The notes: a model not told the origin generated them from the sequence alone. Positions 44,635 through 54,075 are shown, numbered from the stretch's first letter. The stretch is DNA of 64,000 nt from Halarchaeum grantii (GCF_014647455.2 NZ_BMPF01000001.1:744001-808000); one strand, 5' to 3'. Made by a program: numbers and translations.

Positions 44635-44817
44635 GTGAGCGCCGCCCCCGCACTCCTGATCGTGCTCGCGTTCGCGCTCGCCGTCGCGGGCGCCCTCCTC
44701 CTCTACGTCCTCGTCGAGGCCGAGAGCGACGAAGGCCCGAGGAGGGACCGCGAGGTCGCGGCGTCGGAGACGCGCGAGCGCGTCGAGCGCCGCCGGAACG
44801 ACCGAAAGGAGGACTGA
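44635..44817 (+). CDS. small single-helix membrane protein
   Basis: 60 residues starting at GTG: a hydrophobic helix (about 5-28) then a highly charged tail (SDEGPRRDREVAA...). Same strand as the amidohydrolase and 30 bp after it. No family known to me; the composition is typical of small haloarchaeal membrane proteins. Confidence 0.45.
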   Translation: MSAAPALLIVLAFALAVAGALLLYVLVEAESDEGPRRDREVAASETRERVERRRNDRKED

Positions 44818-44890
44818 GCGACACACCCTCGTTCTTCGGGATGCCGCCGACGTAGAGAGACGTCTCCTGCAATACAGTCTTGAAGACGAA

Positions 44891-44899
44891 TCTTTTTCA
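44891..44899 (+). promoter_or_regulatory. putative TATA element of the nadABC operon
   Basis: tctttttca in an AT-rich 45-bp stretch. Transcription would start near 44922, which rules out the in-frame ATGs at 44880 and 44913 as starts of nadA. Confidence 0.5.
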
Positions 44900-44948
44900 C
44901 AGAGGTTTCTCTATGGCGCTAGCAAGACAGCATCCGATCATGGTCCAG

Positions 44949-46058
44949 ATGGAGACGACAGAAGTCGACAGCGAACTGAGCTTGTTCAAATACGGGAACC
45001 TCGAAGCGCTCCCGTCCGACTACCGCGACCTCTCGGAGACGGAACGCGGACAGCGGATCGCGGCGGCGCGCGAGGCGCTGGGCGACGACGTCCTCGTGCT
45101 CGGACACAACTACCAGCGCCGCGAGATCGTCGAGCACGCCGACCACGTCGGTGACTCCTATCAGTTGAGCGAGTACGCCGCCGAGTCCGACGCCGAGCAC
45201 GTCGTCTTCTGCGGGGTGACGTTCATGGCGGAGAGCGCGGACCTCCTCACGGGCGCCGAGCAGACCGTCCACCTCCCCTCGATGGAGGCCTCGTGTCCGA
45301 TGGCGGGGATGGCCGAAGCCCTCCAGGTCGACGCCGCGTGGGAGCGCATCGAGCGCGCGACCGAGGGCGACGTCGTCCCGGTCACCTACATGAACTCCTA
45401 CGCCGACCTGAAGGCGTTCTGCGCCGAGCACGGCGGCCTCGTCTGCACGTCCTCGAACGCGGACGCCGCCTTCGAGTGGGCGCTCTCCCGGGGCGACACC
45501 GTGGTGTTCCTCCCGGACAAGCACCTCGGGCGGAACACCGCGAACGCGATGGGCCTCGACTCCGTCGTCGAGTTCGACCCGTGGGCCGACGAATCGAGCG
45601 GCGCCCTCGACGACGCCGACGTCGTCCTCTGGGACGGCTACTGCCAGGTCCACGAGCGCTTCACCGCCGACCACGTCGCGGCCGCCCGCGACGCCCACCC
45701 GGAGGCGACGGTGGTCGTCCATCCCGAGTGTCGCCCCGAGGTCGTCGCGGCCGCCGACGAGACGGGGAGCACGGCGACCATCACCGAAGCCGTCGCCGAC
45801 GCCGGCCCCGAGGAGACGGTGGTAGTCGGCACCGAGATCCACCTCGTCGAGCACCTCGACCGCTGGCACGAGACGGACGTCGTCGCGCTCTGCGGTGACG
45901 CCTGCATGGACTGCAACGCGATGCGACAGGTCGACCCGAACTACCTCACGTGGATCCTCGAGGGCCTCGCGGACGGCGTCGAGCGAAACGTCGTCAGCGT
46001 CGACCCCGACGTCGCGCGCAGCGCCGAAGTCGCCCTCGACCGCATGCTCGAACTATGA
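44949..46058 (+). CDS. nadA: quinolinate synthase
   Basis: [4Fe-4S] enzyme that condenses iminoaspartate with dihydroxyacetone phosphate to quinolinate for NAD synthesis. 369 residues from the ATG at 44949 (ATG 44940 is the alternative); the start follows the position of the TATA at 44891-44899. Cluster cysteines: Cys116 (MEASCPMAGMA), Cys166 (LVCTSSNA) and a late one in CMDCNAMRQ. Also GHNYQRREI and HPECRPEV substrate blocks. Its TGA overlaps the nadB ATG (ATGA). First gene of a nadA-nadB-nadC operon. Confidence 0.93.
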   Translation: METTEVDSELSLFKYGNLEALPSDYRDLSETERGQRIAAAREALGDDVLVLGHNYQRREIVEHADHVGDSYQLSEYAAESDAEHVVFCGVTFMAESADLLTGAEQTVHLPSMEASCPMAGMAEALQVDAAWERIERATEGDVVPVTYMNSYADLKAFCAEHGGLVCTSSNADAAFEWALSRGDTVVFLPDKHLGRNTANAMGLDSVVEFDPWADESSGALDDADVVLWDGYCQVHERFTADHVAAARDAHPEATVVVHPECRPEVVAAADETGSTATITEAVADAGPEETVVVGTEIHLVEHLDRWHETDVVALCGDACMDCNAMRQVDPNYLTWILEGLADGVERNVVSVDPDVARSAEVALDRMLEL

Positions 46059-47509
46059 CGCAGGTGCTCGTCCTTGGGAGCGGAATCGCGGGGTGTAGCA
46101 CCGCGCTCGCCGCCGCCGAGAGCGGCGCGGAGGTCGTGCTCGCGACGAAAGCGACGCGACCGGCGGAGACGACGACGCACTGGGCGCAGGGCGGAATCGC
46201 CGTCTCGCGGGGCGACCCGGACGCGTTCGCCGCCGACGTCCTCGAAGCGGGCGACGGCCGCTGTGACCCGCACGCCGTCGAGACGCTCGTCGAGAACGCG
46301 GACGACGCCGTCGAATCGGTGCTCGTCGAGCGCCTCGGCGTCCCCTTCGCGGACGACTACGGGCGCGAGGCCGCCCACTCCGCGGACCGCATCCGACACG
46401 TCGGCGCGGAGACGGGCAGACACGTCCTCGCGCCGTTCCTCGCGCACCTCGACGACCACCCGCGCGTGACGGTCCACGAGGACACGGCGGCGCTCGAGTT
46501 GCTCACCGAGGAGGGCCGCGTTCGCGGCGCGCTCCTCGACCGGCCGGACGGGTCGAAGGCGGCCGAGCTCGCGGACGCCACCGTGCTCGCGACGGGCGGC
46601 GTCGGCGCGTGCTTCCCGCGCTCGACGAACCCGGACACCGCGACGGGCGACGGCCTCGCGATGGCCGCGCGCGCCGGCGCCGACCTCGAGGACCTCGCGT
46701 ACGTCCAGTTCCACCCGACCGCGACGGTCGGCGACGACCCCGTGCTCGTCAGCGAAGCGGTGCGCGGCGCGGGCGCGGTGTTGCGGAACGCCGACGGCGA
46801 GCGCTTCATGCCCGCCGTCCACGAGGACGCCGAACTCGCGCCGCGGGACGTGGTCGCGCGCGCCGTCGCGGACGAGCGCGAGCGCACCGGCGGCGTCGTC
46901 CTCGACACGACGCCCGTCGACTTCGCGGGCGCGTTCCCGGCGCTCCGCGAGCGCATCAGCGACGCCGGCCACGACCCCGCCTCGATCCCGGTCGCGCCCG
47001 CCGAGCACTTCCTCTGCGGCGGCGTCGCCGTCGACGACCGGGGCCGCACGAGCCTCGACCGCCTCTACGCCGTCGGCGAGGTGTCGCGAACCGGCGTCCA
47101 CGGCGCGAACCGTCTCGCCTCCACGAGCCTCCTCGAAGGCCTCGTCTGGGGCCGACGCGCGGGACGCGACGCCGCGGCCCGCGAGCGCGTCACCGGCGAC
47201 CCCGAAATACCGAGCCGCCCCGAGCGCGACCCCGCGCTCCCCGATGGCTTCGTCGACGGGAAGCTCGAGCGCCTGCACCGCGTGCTCGGCGCGCACGTCG
47301 GCCTCCGGCGCGACCCGGACGGCCTCGAGCGGGCGTGCGCGGCGCTCCGCCGCCTGAAGGGCGAGACGGACGCCTACGCGCGGACGCGGCCCTCCCGCGA
47401 GGTCGCCGAACTCCGGAACGCCGCGACGGCCGGCCTCCTGCTCGCGCGCGCCGCCCGCGAGGCCGAGCCGGCGGGCTGTCACGCGCTGGAGGGGGTCCCG
47501 TGCCGGTGA
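46055..47509 (+). CDS. nadB: L-aspartate oxidase
   Basis: FAD enzyme that oxidises L-aspartate to iminoaspartate for NadA. 484 residues of the succinate dehydrogenase flavoprotein family: FAD loop GSGIAGCS (8-15), THWAQGGIAVS, HSADRIRHVGAETG, the C-terminal FAD site GEVSRTGVHGANRLASTSLLEGLVWG, and a helical C-terminal domain. ATGA overlap with nadA and GTGA overlap with nadC give one coupled operon. Confidence 0.93.
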   Translation: MTQVLVLGSGIAGCSTALAAAESGAEVVLATKATRPAETTTHWAQGGIAVSRGDPDAFAADVLEAGDGRCDPHAVETLVENADDAVESVLVERLGVPFADDYGREAAHSADRIRHVGAETGRHVLAPFLAHLDDHPRVTVHEDTAALELLTEEGRVRGALLDRPDGSKAAELADATVLATGGVGACFPRSTNPDTATGDGLAMAARAGADLEDLAYVQFHPTATVGDDPVLVSEAVRGAGAVLRNADGERFMPAVHEDAELAPRDVVARAVADERERTGGVVLDTTPVDFAGAFPALRERISDAGHDPASIPVAPAEHFLCGGVAVDDRGRTSLDRLYAVGEVSRTGVHGANRLASTSLLEGLVWGRRAGRDAAARERVTGDPEIPSRPERDPALPDGFVDGKLERLHRVLGAHVGLRRDPDGLERACAALRRLKGETDAYARTRPSREVAELRNAATAGLLLARAAREAEPAGCHALEGVPCR

Positions 47510-48312
47510 CGCGCGCGGACGCCGAGCGCTGGCTCCGCGAGGACCTCGGCCACGACGACGTGACGAACGACCTCCCCGGGGAGTCGGCCGCGCGCCTCGT
47601 CGCGAAGGAGCGCGGCGTCGTCGCGGGCGTGGACGCCGCCGAAGTCGTGTTCGACGTGCTCGGCGTCGGCGTCGAGGCGCACGTCGAGGCGGGCGAGTCC
47701 GTCGACGCGGGTGCAGTACTACTCGCCGTCGAGGGAGCGACCCGTGACGTCCTCCGCGGCGAGCGCGTCGCGACGAACCTCGTCGGACACGCGTCGGGCA
47801 TCGCGACGCGGACGCGCGACGCCGTCGAGCGCGCACGCGAGGCGGGCGGCGACACCGCCATCGCGGCGACGCGCAAGACGACGCCCGGACTCAGGGGCGT
47901 CGAGAAGCGCGCGGTGCGTGCGGGCGGCGGGGACACCCACCGCCTCGACGCGAGCCACATGGCGATGGTGAAGGACAACCACGTGGCCGCGTTCGGCCTC
48001 GAAGACGCCGTCGAGCGCGTCCGCGAGCGCGCGTCGTTCGCGACGCGAATCGACGTCGAGGTAGAAACCGTATCGGAAGCCGAACGCGCCGCCGACGCGG
48101 GCGCCGACGTCGTCCTCGTGGACAACGCGACGCCCGAGGCGGTGCGCGCGACGCGCGAGCGTCTCGAGTCGTCCGTGCTCGTGGAGGCGAGCGGCGGCAT
48201 CGGCGTCGCGGACGTGCCGGCGTACGCGGCGGCGGGCGCGGACGTGGTTTCGATGGGCGCGCTCACGCACTCCGCGCCGCCGCTCGACTGCTCGTTTCGC
48301 CTACTCGAGTAG
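47506..48312 (+). CDS. nadC: nicotinate-nucleotide pyrophosphorylase (quinolinate phosphoribosyltransferase)
   Basis: Converts quinolinate and PRPP to nicotinate mononucleotide. 268 residues. Type II PRTase marks: WLREDLGHDDVTND at the N-terminus, ATRKTTPGLR (substrate arginine/lysine), HRLDASHMAMVKDNH, and VEASGGIGVADVPAYAAAGADVVSMG. GTG at 47506 overlaps the nadB TGA (GTGA); GTG at 47500 is an alternative. The last twelve bases are a palindrome shared with the end of the convergent gpmI gene. Confidence 0.92.
   Translation: MTRADAERWLREDLGHDDVTNDLPGESAARLVAKERGVVAGVDAAEVVFDVLGVGVEAHVEAGESVDAGAVLLAVEGATRDVLRGERVATNLVGHASGIATRTRDAVERAREAGGDTAIAATRKTTPGLRGVEKRAVRAGGGDTHRLDASHMAMVKDNHVAAFGLEDAVERVRERASFATRIDVEVETVSEAERAADAGADVVLVDNATPEAVRATRERLESSVLVEASGGIGVADVPAYAAAGADVVSMGALTHSAPPLDCSFRLLE
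48301..48312. repeat. palindrome forming both convergent gene ends
   Basis: ctactcgagtag is its own reverse complement. Read on the plus strand it encodes the last codons and stop of nadC (L-L-E-stop), and on the minus strand those of gpmI (also L-L-E-stop), so the two genes overlap by exactly this palindrome. Confidence 0.8.
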
Positions 48313-49818
48313 GTCCGCGCCCGTCATCTCGGCCGGCGTTTCGACGCCGCAGTGCGCGAGGAGCGTCGGCGCGACGTCGCGCAGCGTCCCGCCGCCCCGA
48401 ACCGTCCGGCCGCCGTCGCCGCCGTCCGGGGAGAGATAGACGAACGGCACGGGGTTGAACGTGTGCGCGGTGTGGGGGTCCTCGCGGGTGCCCATGTCGT
48501 CTGCGTTCCCGTGGTCGGCGGTGAGGTGGACGTGCGCGCCCGCCTCCCGGAGCGCGGGGACGAGGCGGCCGACCTGCTCGTCGACGGCCTCGACGGCCTC
48601 GACGGCGGCGTCGAAGTCACCGGTGTGCCCGACCATGTCCGCGTTCGCGTAGTTGAGGACGAGGAGGTCCGGGTCCTCGGCCTCGACCGTCTCGATGGCG
48701 GTGTCCGTCACCTCGGGCGCGCTCATCTCGGGTTGCTCGTCGTACGTCGGGACGTCCGGGCTCTCGACGATTTTGCGAACTTCGCCGTCGAACTCCACTT
48801 CGCGCCCGCCGTTCAGGAAGTAGGTGACGTGGGCGTACTTCTCGGACTCCGCGATGCGGAGTTGGGTCTGGCCGGCCGCCGAGACGACCTCGCCGAGCGT
48901 GTGCTGTGGCTCGTGGGGCTCGAACGCCACCGGGAGGTCGAACGTCTGGTCGTACTCCGTCATCGTCGAGACGCGGACCGCGGGCGGTTCGGTCTCGAAC
49001 GCCCAGTCGTCGGGCCGAACGTCCGCGAGGAGGCGGGTGAGTTGGCGCGCGCGGTCCGAGCGGAAGTTGAAGAACACCACCGAATCGCCGTCGCTGAGGC
49101 GGTCGCCGCCCCGGACGACGGTCGGGTCGACGAACTCGTCGGTGTCGCCGCGCTCGTAGGAGTCGGTGACGGCCTCGACGGCGGAGTCCGCGCGGTGCTG
49201 GCCGTCGCGCTCCACGATGGCGTCGTAGACCTGCTTCGTGCGCTCCCAGTTCTGGTCGCGGTCCATCGCGTAGTACCGCCCGGAGACGGTGGCGACGTCG
49301 CCCGTCCCGTAGCTCTCGACGACCTCCTCCAAGGTGCGGAGGTAGCCCTCGCCGCCCTTCGGCGAGGTGTCACGGCCGTCCGTGAAGGCGTGCGTCGTCG
49401 CCTCGACGCCGTAGTCGGCGGCGGCCTCGATGAGCGCGTGCAGGTGCTCGTGGTCGGCGTGGACGCCGCCGTCCGAGACGAGACCCATGAAGTGGACGCG
49501 CCCGCCGTTCTCGTCCGCGTAGTCGAAGGCCCCGCGAATGGCGTCGTTCTCGCGGAGCTCGCCCGCCGCGATGGCGTCGTTGATGCGGGTGTACTCCTGC
49601 ATGACGACGCGGCCGGAGCCGATGGTGAGGTGGCCGACCTCGGAGTTCCCCATCTGGCCCTCCGGGAGGCCGACGTCGCGGCCGTGCGTCGTCAGCGTCC
49701 CCGACGCGCCGGCCCGGGTGTAGCGGTCGACGTTCGGCGTCTCCGCCGCCTTCACCGCGTCCAGTCGGTCGTGGTCGCCGAGTCCCCAGCCGTCCAGAAT
49801 GACGAGTGCCGCTCGCAT
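48301..49818 (-). CDS. gpmI: 2,3-bisphosphoglycerate-independent phosphoglycerate mutase
   Basis: Mn2+-dependent glycolytic/gluconeogenic interconversion of 3- and 2-phosphoglycerate. 505 residues, the bacterial-type iPGM of the alkaline phosphatase superfamily. First metal Asp9 in VILDGWG; catalytic Ser59 in QMGNSEVGH; VSDGGVHAD and HAFTDGRDTSPK in the transferase domain; then DLLVLNYANADMVGHTGDF and TADHGNADDM with the remaining ligands. TATA-like tagttagga (about 49843-49851) is 29 bp upstream. Confidence 0.95.
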   Translation of the reverse strand: MRAALVILDGWGLGDHDRLDAVKAAETPNVDRYTRAGASGTLTTHGRDVGLPEGQMGNSEVGHLTIGSGRVVMQEYTRINDAIAAGELRENDAIRGAFDYADENGGRVHFMGLVSDGGVHADHEHLHALIEAAADYGVEATTHAFTDGRDTSPKGGEGYLRTLEEVVESYGTGDVATVSGRYYAMDRDQNWERTKQVYDAIVERDGQHRADSAVEAVTDSYERGDTDEFVDPTVVRGGDRLSDGDSVVFFNFRSDRARQLTRLLADVRPDDWAFETEPPAVRVSTMTEYDQTFDLPVAFEPHEPQHTLGEVVSAAGQTQLRIAESEKYAHVTYFLNGGREVEFDGEVRKIVESPDVPTYDEQPEMSAPEVTDTAIETVEAEDPDLLVLNYANADMVGHTGDFDAAVEAVEAVDEQVGRLVPALREAGAHVHLTADHGNADDMGTREDPHTAHTFNPVPFVYLSPDGGDGGRTVRGGGTLRDVAPTLLAHCGVETPAEMTGADLLE

Positions 49819-49942
49819 ACTGCACCCCTCGCGGGCGCGTCCTAACTACTCTTCGGCATCGTCGTTCACGGACGACCCGGCAGGACGCGCGGGCGACGCG
49901 CGACACCGCCGATTTGAAGCGCGTCCGCCGGCATCCACGAGT

Positions 49943-51193
49943 ATGACTCTCGACCCCGTCCACTTCGCTGGCATCCCCGACCTCGTGCGCGACGTGGGTG
50001 GCGACGTCGACGAGGCCGAGCACCGCGCGGACGCCGAGGCCGTGTGGGAGACCTACTTCGACCCGCTCTACGACGACGGCGCGGTCCTCCGCCCCATCGA
50101 CGAGCAGGCGCGCTACCTCGCCGACCTCACCGAGGCGGGCGCGAGCGACCCCGCCTTCGACGCCGTCCACGGCCTCGATTCGGGCACCATCAACCCGCGC
50201 GCGTTCAAGAACGGCATCGTCCTCGACGTCGCGCAGGCCGCGATGGGCGTCGCGCCCGGCGACACCGACACCCACCGCCACCGCACCGTCATCGCGACGA
50301 TGCTCCGACGGGACCGCACCGCGAAACCGCGCGCGTTCGACCCCGAGGCGTGGACGCGACAGGACGAGGGCTACTGGCGCGGGCAGGCGATCGACGCGCC
50401 CCACGTCGAGCGCAACGAGCGCGCCGTCGTCCACGCGCTCTCGCTCTACCTCGCGGAGAGCGAGCACGCCCACGCGCACTTCGACGCGGTGGGGGAGTTC
50501 CTCCTCCTCGACGGCCCGCTCTACCCGAAGCTCGTGACGAACTGGCTCGACCAGAACGAGGAACTCGCCGCCCTCCCCGCCGAGGACGGCCTGACGCGCC
50601 GCGTCATCGAGAACTACCTCGGCCTCGTCGAGCGCGCCGTCGAGACCGACACCGTCGTCGGGGGGTTCGTGAAGAACGTCTCCGCGCGCGGCATCGTCCG
50701 CGCGCTCGACGCGAAGACGCACGCGCCGTGGCTCGACGACGCGGAGCTCTTCGGCCAGCTCTTAGAGCGCCGCGGCGACCGGGGCGAGCGCCTGACCTCG
50801 GACCTCGCGTACACGAACTGGTTCCTCTCCAGAGTGGGGTACGACCGGGAGTTCTCGACGCTCGGCGGCCGCCTCGACCTCGACCTCGCGCTCGACGCCG
50901 AGGCCTACGAGGTAGCGTTCTGCGTGCTCTACGACCCGCGAACGGACACCGTCTACAAAGCCGAGCTCCCGCGCGTCTTCGCGGAAGACGACGACGTCCG
51001 GGAGCGCGTCACCGACCAGCTCGTGCGCGACGTCGCCGCCGCGGGCGGCCCGCCGGACGCCGTCGGGCGCGCGGACGAGCTCGCACGCATCAGCGTCAGC
51101 GAGAAACGCCAGCTCGTCGACGCGATGGCCGACGCGATGGAGACCGAACCCCGGGAGGGCTACGACGTCGACCGGTGGGGGCTCGGCGGCTAG
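49943..51193 (+). CDS. nurA: NurA-type DNA repair nuclease
   Basis: 5'-3' nuclease that resects DNA ends together with the HerA translocase, working with Mre11-Rad50 in archaeal double-strand-break repair. 416 residues; GLDSGTINPRAFKNG (about 78-91, Asp79 likely a metal ligand) and LLLDGPLYPK are family blocks, and the C-terminus has RADELARISVSEK. The haloarchaeal form is longer than the crenarchaeal one (about 340). The TATA-like gatttgaag is 28 bp before the ATG. herA follows on the same strand, separated by a small opposite-strand gene. Confidence 0.82.
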   Translation: MTLDPVHFAGIPDLVRDVGGDVDEAEHRADAEAVWETYFDPLYDDGAVLRPIDEQARYLADLTEAGASDPAFDAVHGLDSGTINPRAFKNGIVLDVAQAAMGVAPGDTDTHRHRTVIATMLRRDRTAKPRAFDPEAWTRQDEGYWRGQAIDAPHVERNERAVVHALSLYLAESEHAHAHFDAVGEFLLLDGPLYPKLVTNWLDQNEELAALPAEDGLTRRVIENYLGLVERAVETDTVVGGFVKNVSARGIVRALDAKTHAPWLDDAELFGQLLERRGDRGERLTSDLAYTNWFLSRVGYDREFSTLGGRLDLDLALDAEAYEVAFCVLYDPRTDTVYKAELPRVFAEDDDVRERVTDQLVRDVAAAGGPPDAVGRADELARISVSEKRQLVDAMADAMETEPREGYDVDRWGLGG

Positions 51194-51196
51194 CGA

Positions 51197-51526
51197 TTAG
51201 TACTCGCGCTCGACGTCGATCTCGACGTCCTCGGGGTCGACGCCGATGCGCGCGAACTGCGTGCGGACGTGCTCGCGCGCCGCCGCGACGGCCTGATCGC
51301 GCGTGTCGAAGCCGCGCGGCATCGGCGACTCGAAGGCCACGTGGACGTCCGTCCCGTCGACCTTCTGGACGAGGCCACCGCTCTCGACCTCGTAGAACTC
51401 GTCGCAGACCCAGACGTAGGGCGCCTGCTCGTCGGGCGCACCCTTGAACGATGGGGCGTCCTCGCCGCGCTCGTACACCGTGCCGGTGAGTGTGGTGCCC
51501 GCCGCCGAGCCCCGAACGAGTAGCAT
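51197..51526 (-). CDS. DUF7113-like haloarchaeal protein between nurA and herA
   Basis: 109 residues, small soluble protein: MLLVRGSAAGTTLTGTVYERGE, then YVWVCDEFYEVESGG and an acidic end. I associate this with the DUF7113 family. It is encoded on the opposite strand between nurA and herA; stops of it and nurA are three bases apart. ATG at 51526 has an AT-rich ccttttg (about 51551-51557) 28 bp upstream. Function unknown; the conserved position would hint at a DNA-end repair link if it holds in other genomes. Confidence 0.65.
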   Translation of the reverse strand: MLLVRGSAAGTTLTGTVYERGEDAPSFKGAPDEQAPYVWVCDEFYEVESGGLVQKVDGTDVHVAFESPMPRGFDTRDQAVAAAREHVRTQFARIGVDPEDVEIDVEREY

Positions 51527-51615
51527 GACACCCCGTACGCCGCGCGCGGGCAAAAGGCGTGCGGCGACCCCGGGAGACGAAAAGACGTTTAGGGACACGC
51601 GGTGTTTCGCGTCAC

Positions 51616-53457
51616 ATGACCGACAGCGACCTCGGCGACTTCTCCGAGTTCGGCGGCGACGGGGAGGGCGACGCCGAGGGGGACCGAGCCGGCGGCGCCC
51701 GCGACGCCGACACGGATGCGGACACTGACACCGGGACGGCGAGCGAGTCCTTCGAGCGCGTCGCCTACGAGGGCGGCGGCGGCGACGGCCTCGGCGTGCT
51801 CGCCGTCTCCGAGGGCCTGCGAATCGGCGAGCGCGAGGACGAGACGCGCCTGCGCGCCTACGTCACGAGCGCGAACCGCTCGAACGTCCGGTTGGGGCGC
51901 TATCTCGTCGCCCCCTACCCGGACGGCGAGTCGCTCTTCTGTCGCATCGTCGGCCTCGAGTACGGCCGGCGCTTCCACGGCGACGACGCGAACGAGATCC
52001 ACGCGCGGCGCGCGATGCAGAGCGGCGACATCGACGAGGACGATTACCGGTTCGTCGCCGACCTCGAACCCGTCAGCGTCCTCTATCGGGACGACGGCGA
52101 GCTGAAGCGCCGGATGCCCGACCGCGTGCCGAAGCCCGAGACCGTCGTCCGCGAGGCCGACGACGACGCGGAGATAAAGACCGCGCTCAAGATACCCGAC
52201 GCCGGCGTCTTCGTCGGCCATCTCGCCGTCGGCGGCGAGAAGGTTCGAACGGGCGCGACCCCGCCCACCATCGACTACCGCGTGAAGGACGACTACGCGA
52301 CGGGCGACCCGCTCGCGTTCCGCCACACGCTCGTCGCCGGCGGCACCGGGTCGGGGAAGACCCACACCGCGAAGAACGTCCTCCGCCAGTACCTCAGCGA
52401 GGAGCGCACCTATCCCGTGGAGGCGGGGAGCGACCGGGAGGTGCAGGCCGCCGTCGTCCAGTTCGACCCGCAGGACGAGTACGCACAGATGCACGACGAC
52501 AACCCCGACGCTACCCGCGAGGACGAGCACCGCTGGGAGCGCGAGGGCATCGCGCACGGCGGCCACGACGACACCGTCGCGTTCGTCCCGAAGGTCGGGA
52601 ACGCGACCTACACCGCCGCCCACCACGGCGCCGACCAGGTGCCGTTCACCATCCCGTTCAGCATGGCTCGCAGTCGCCCGTGGCTCGCCGCGTCCGCCGG
52701 CCTCAACGACAACCAGTATCCCGCCCTGCAGGACCTCCTCCAGCGCTTCTTCCGCCAGCGCGGCGCGGACGGGACCTACGAGGAGTTCTGCGCCTTCCTC
52801 GACGACCCCGCGCTCAAGGAGGAACTCGACGAGTCCGGGAAGGTCCACGAAGCCACCTACGAGGCCGTCTTCCGCCGCGTACGCGGCGTCCCGGACGGCG
52901 TCTTCGACCAGGACGCCCGCCCCATCACCGACCTCGTCGAGCAGTTCGTCAAGCCGGGTCGCCTCTCCGTGGTGCCGACCTACCACATCAGCGACTCGCG
53001 CGCCACCGAGACGGTCGTGCTCGCGCTCGCGAGCCTCCTCGTCGACGAGAAGCTTTCGAGCGACCCCCGTCACCCCCGCATCGCCGAGACGCCGCTCGTC
53101 GTCGGGATGGACGAGGCGCACAACTTCCTCGCAGACGCCGACACCGTCCAAGCCCGCCACGTCGTCGCGAAGTTCACCGACGCCGCCAAACAGGGGCGCA
53201 AGGAGCGCCTCGGGCTCTTCCTCATCACGCAGGACCCACAGGACGTCGCGGAGAGCGTGTTCAAGCAGATCAACACGAAGGTCGTCCTCAACCTCGGCGA
53301 CGAGGACGCCATCAAGAGCGTCAACATCCCCGCGAGCCTCGCGGAGAAGGTCCCTTACATGGAGACCGGCCAGATGGTCGTCTACTCGCCCGACAACTCC
53401 GAACCCGTCGAACTCGTCGGCCTCCCCACCTGCCTCACCCGCCACGGGCGCGACTGA
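51616..53457 (+). CDS. herA: HerA-type DNA translocase/helicase ATPase
   Basis: Hexameric FtsK/HerA-superfamily ATPase that moves DNA for NurA nuclease. 613 residues: an acidic low-complexity N-terminal tail (about 1-45), a HAS-barrel-like domain (about 45-190), then the ATPase core with Walker A GGTGSGKT (about 241-248), Walker B DEAHN (about 499-503) and an arginine-finger type region QDPQDVAESVFKQINTKVVLNLGD. TATA-like acgtttagg (51586-51594) is 27 bp before the ATG, so it is transcribed separately from nurA. Confidence 0.88.
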   Translation: MTDSDLGDFSEFGGDGEGDAEGDRAGGARDADTDADTDTGTASESFERVAYEGGGGDGLGVLAVSEGLRIGEREDETRLRAYVTSANRSNVRLGRYLVAPYPDGESLFCRIVGLEYGRRFHGDDANEIHARRAMQSGDIDEDDYRFVADLEPVSVLYRDDGELKRRMPDRVPKPETVVREADDDAEIKTALKIPDAGVFVGHLAVGGEKVRTGATPPTIDYRVKDDYATGDPLAFRHTLVAGGTGSGKTHTAKNVLRQYLSEERTYPVEAGSDREVQAAVVQFDPQDEYAQMHDDNPDATREDEHRWEREGIAHGGHDDTVAFVPKVGNATYTAAHHGADQVPFTIPFSMARSRPWLAASAGLNDNQYPALQDLLQRFFRQRGADGTYEEFCAFLDDPALKEELDESGKVHEATYEAVFRRVRGVPDGVFDQDARPITDLVEQFVKPGRLSVVPTYHISDSRATETVVLALASLLVDEKLSSDPRHPRIAETPLVVGMDEAHNFLADADTVQARHVVAKFTDAAKQGRKERLGLFLITQDPQDVAESVFKQINTKVVLNLGDEDAIKSVNIPASLAEKVPYMETGQMVVYSPDNSEPVELVGLPTCLTRHGRD

Positions 53458-53476
53458 GCGCGACGGCGGCCCCCAC

Positions 53477-53484
53477 GTTTTTGC
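53477..53484 (+). promoter_or_regulatory. TATA element of the universal stress gene
   Basis: gtttttgc, centred about 28 bp before the ATG at 53508. Confidence 0.45.
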
Positions 53485-53507
53485 TGTCCCCGACAGAATC
53501 CCGGACC

Positions 53508-53933
53508 ATGACGCGAATCCTCGTACCCATCGACAGCTCGCAGCAGTCCACGGACGCCCTCGAGTACGCCCTCGAGGAGTTCACCAGCGACGACATCACG
53601 CTCATCCACATCATCGACCCCATCGAGGCCGGCTACACCGCCCAAGCCACCGTCCCCGGCTACTCCGAGGAGTGGTACGAGCAGGCCGAATCCGAGGCCG
53701 AAACCCTCTTCGAGAGCGCCCAGGAGACCGCCGACGAGTACGGCGTCACCCTCGATACCGTCACCGAAGTCGGCCGCCCCTCGCGCACCATCGTCAACTA
53801 CGCCGAGGAGAACGACTTCGAGCACATCGTCATGGGGAGCCACGGCCGCAGCGGCGTCACCCGCATCCTCCTCGGCAGCGTCGCCGAGAACGTCGTCCGG
53901 CGCTCCCCCATCCCCGTCACCATCGTGCGCTAG
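53508..53933 (+). CDS. universal stress protein, UspA family, ATP-binding type
   Basis: 141 residues, single Usp domain. Opening strand MTRILVPIDSSQQS with the Asp of the ATP site, and the G-2x-G-9x-G-S nucleotide motif (MGSHGRSGVTRILLGS) near the C-terminus, so ATP binding is expected. Coding sequence is strongly C-ending, suggesting high expression. Role in stress survival is by family only. Confidence 0.9.
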   Translation: MTRILVPIDSSQQSTDALEYALEEFTSDDITLIHIIDPIEAGYTAQATVPGYSEEWYEQAESEAETLFESAQETADEYGVTLDTVTEVGRPSRTIVNYAEENDFEHIVMGSHGRSGVTRILLGSVAENVVRRSPIPVTIVR

Positions 53934-54075
53934 TCCTTTTTGCTGCGCTCGCGGCCTCCAGCCGCTCGCTCGCGGATACTCGGCGGAACGGGTTGGAGAT
54001 ACCCGGAATAGAGAGTGGCGTGGCCGACCGCCCGGTAGGGGCAGAGAGCGTATGCAGCACGCGGCAGTGCCGCTC

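Noticed and set aside
44880-44948. Upstream in-frame ATGs (44880, 44913) for nadA
   Set aside because: They lie before the transcription start predicted from the TATA at 44891-44899, and the conserved NadA N-terminus starts at 44949.
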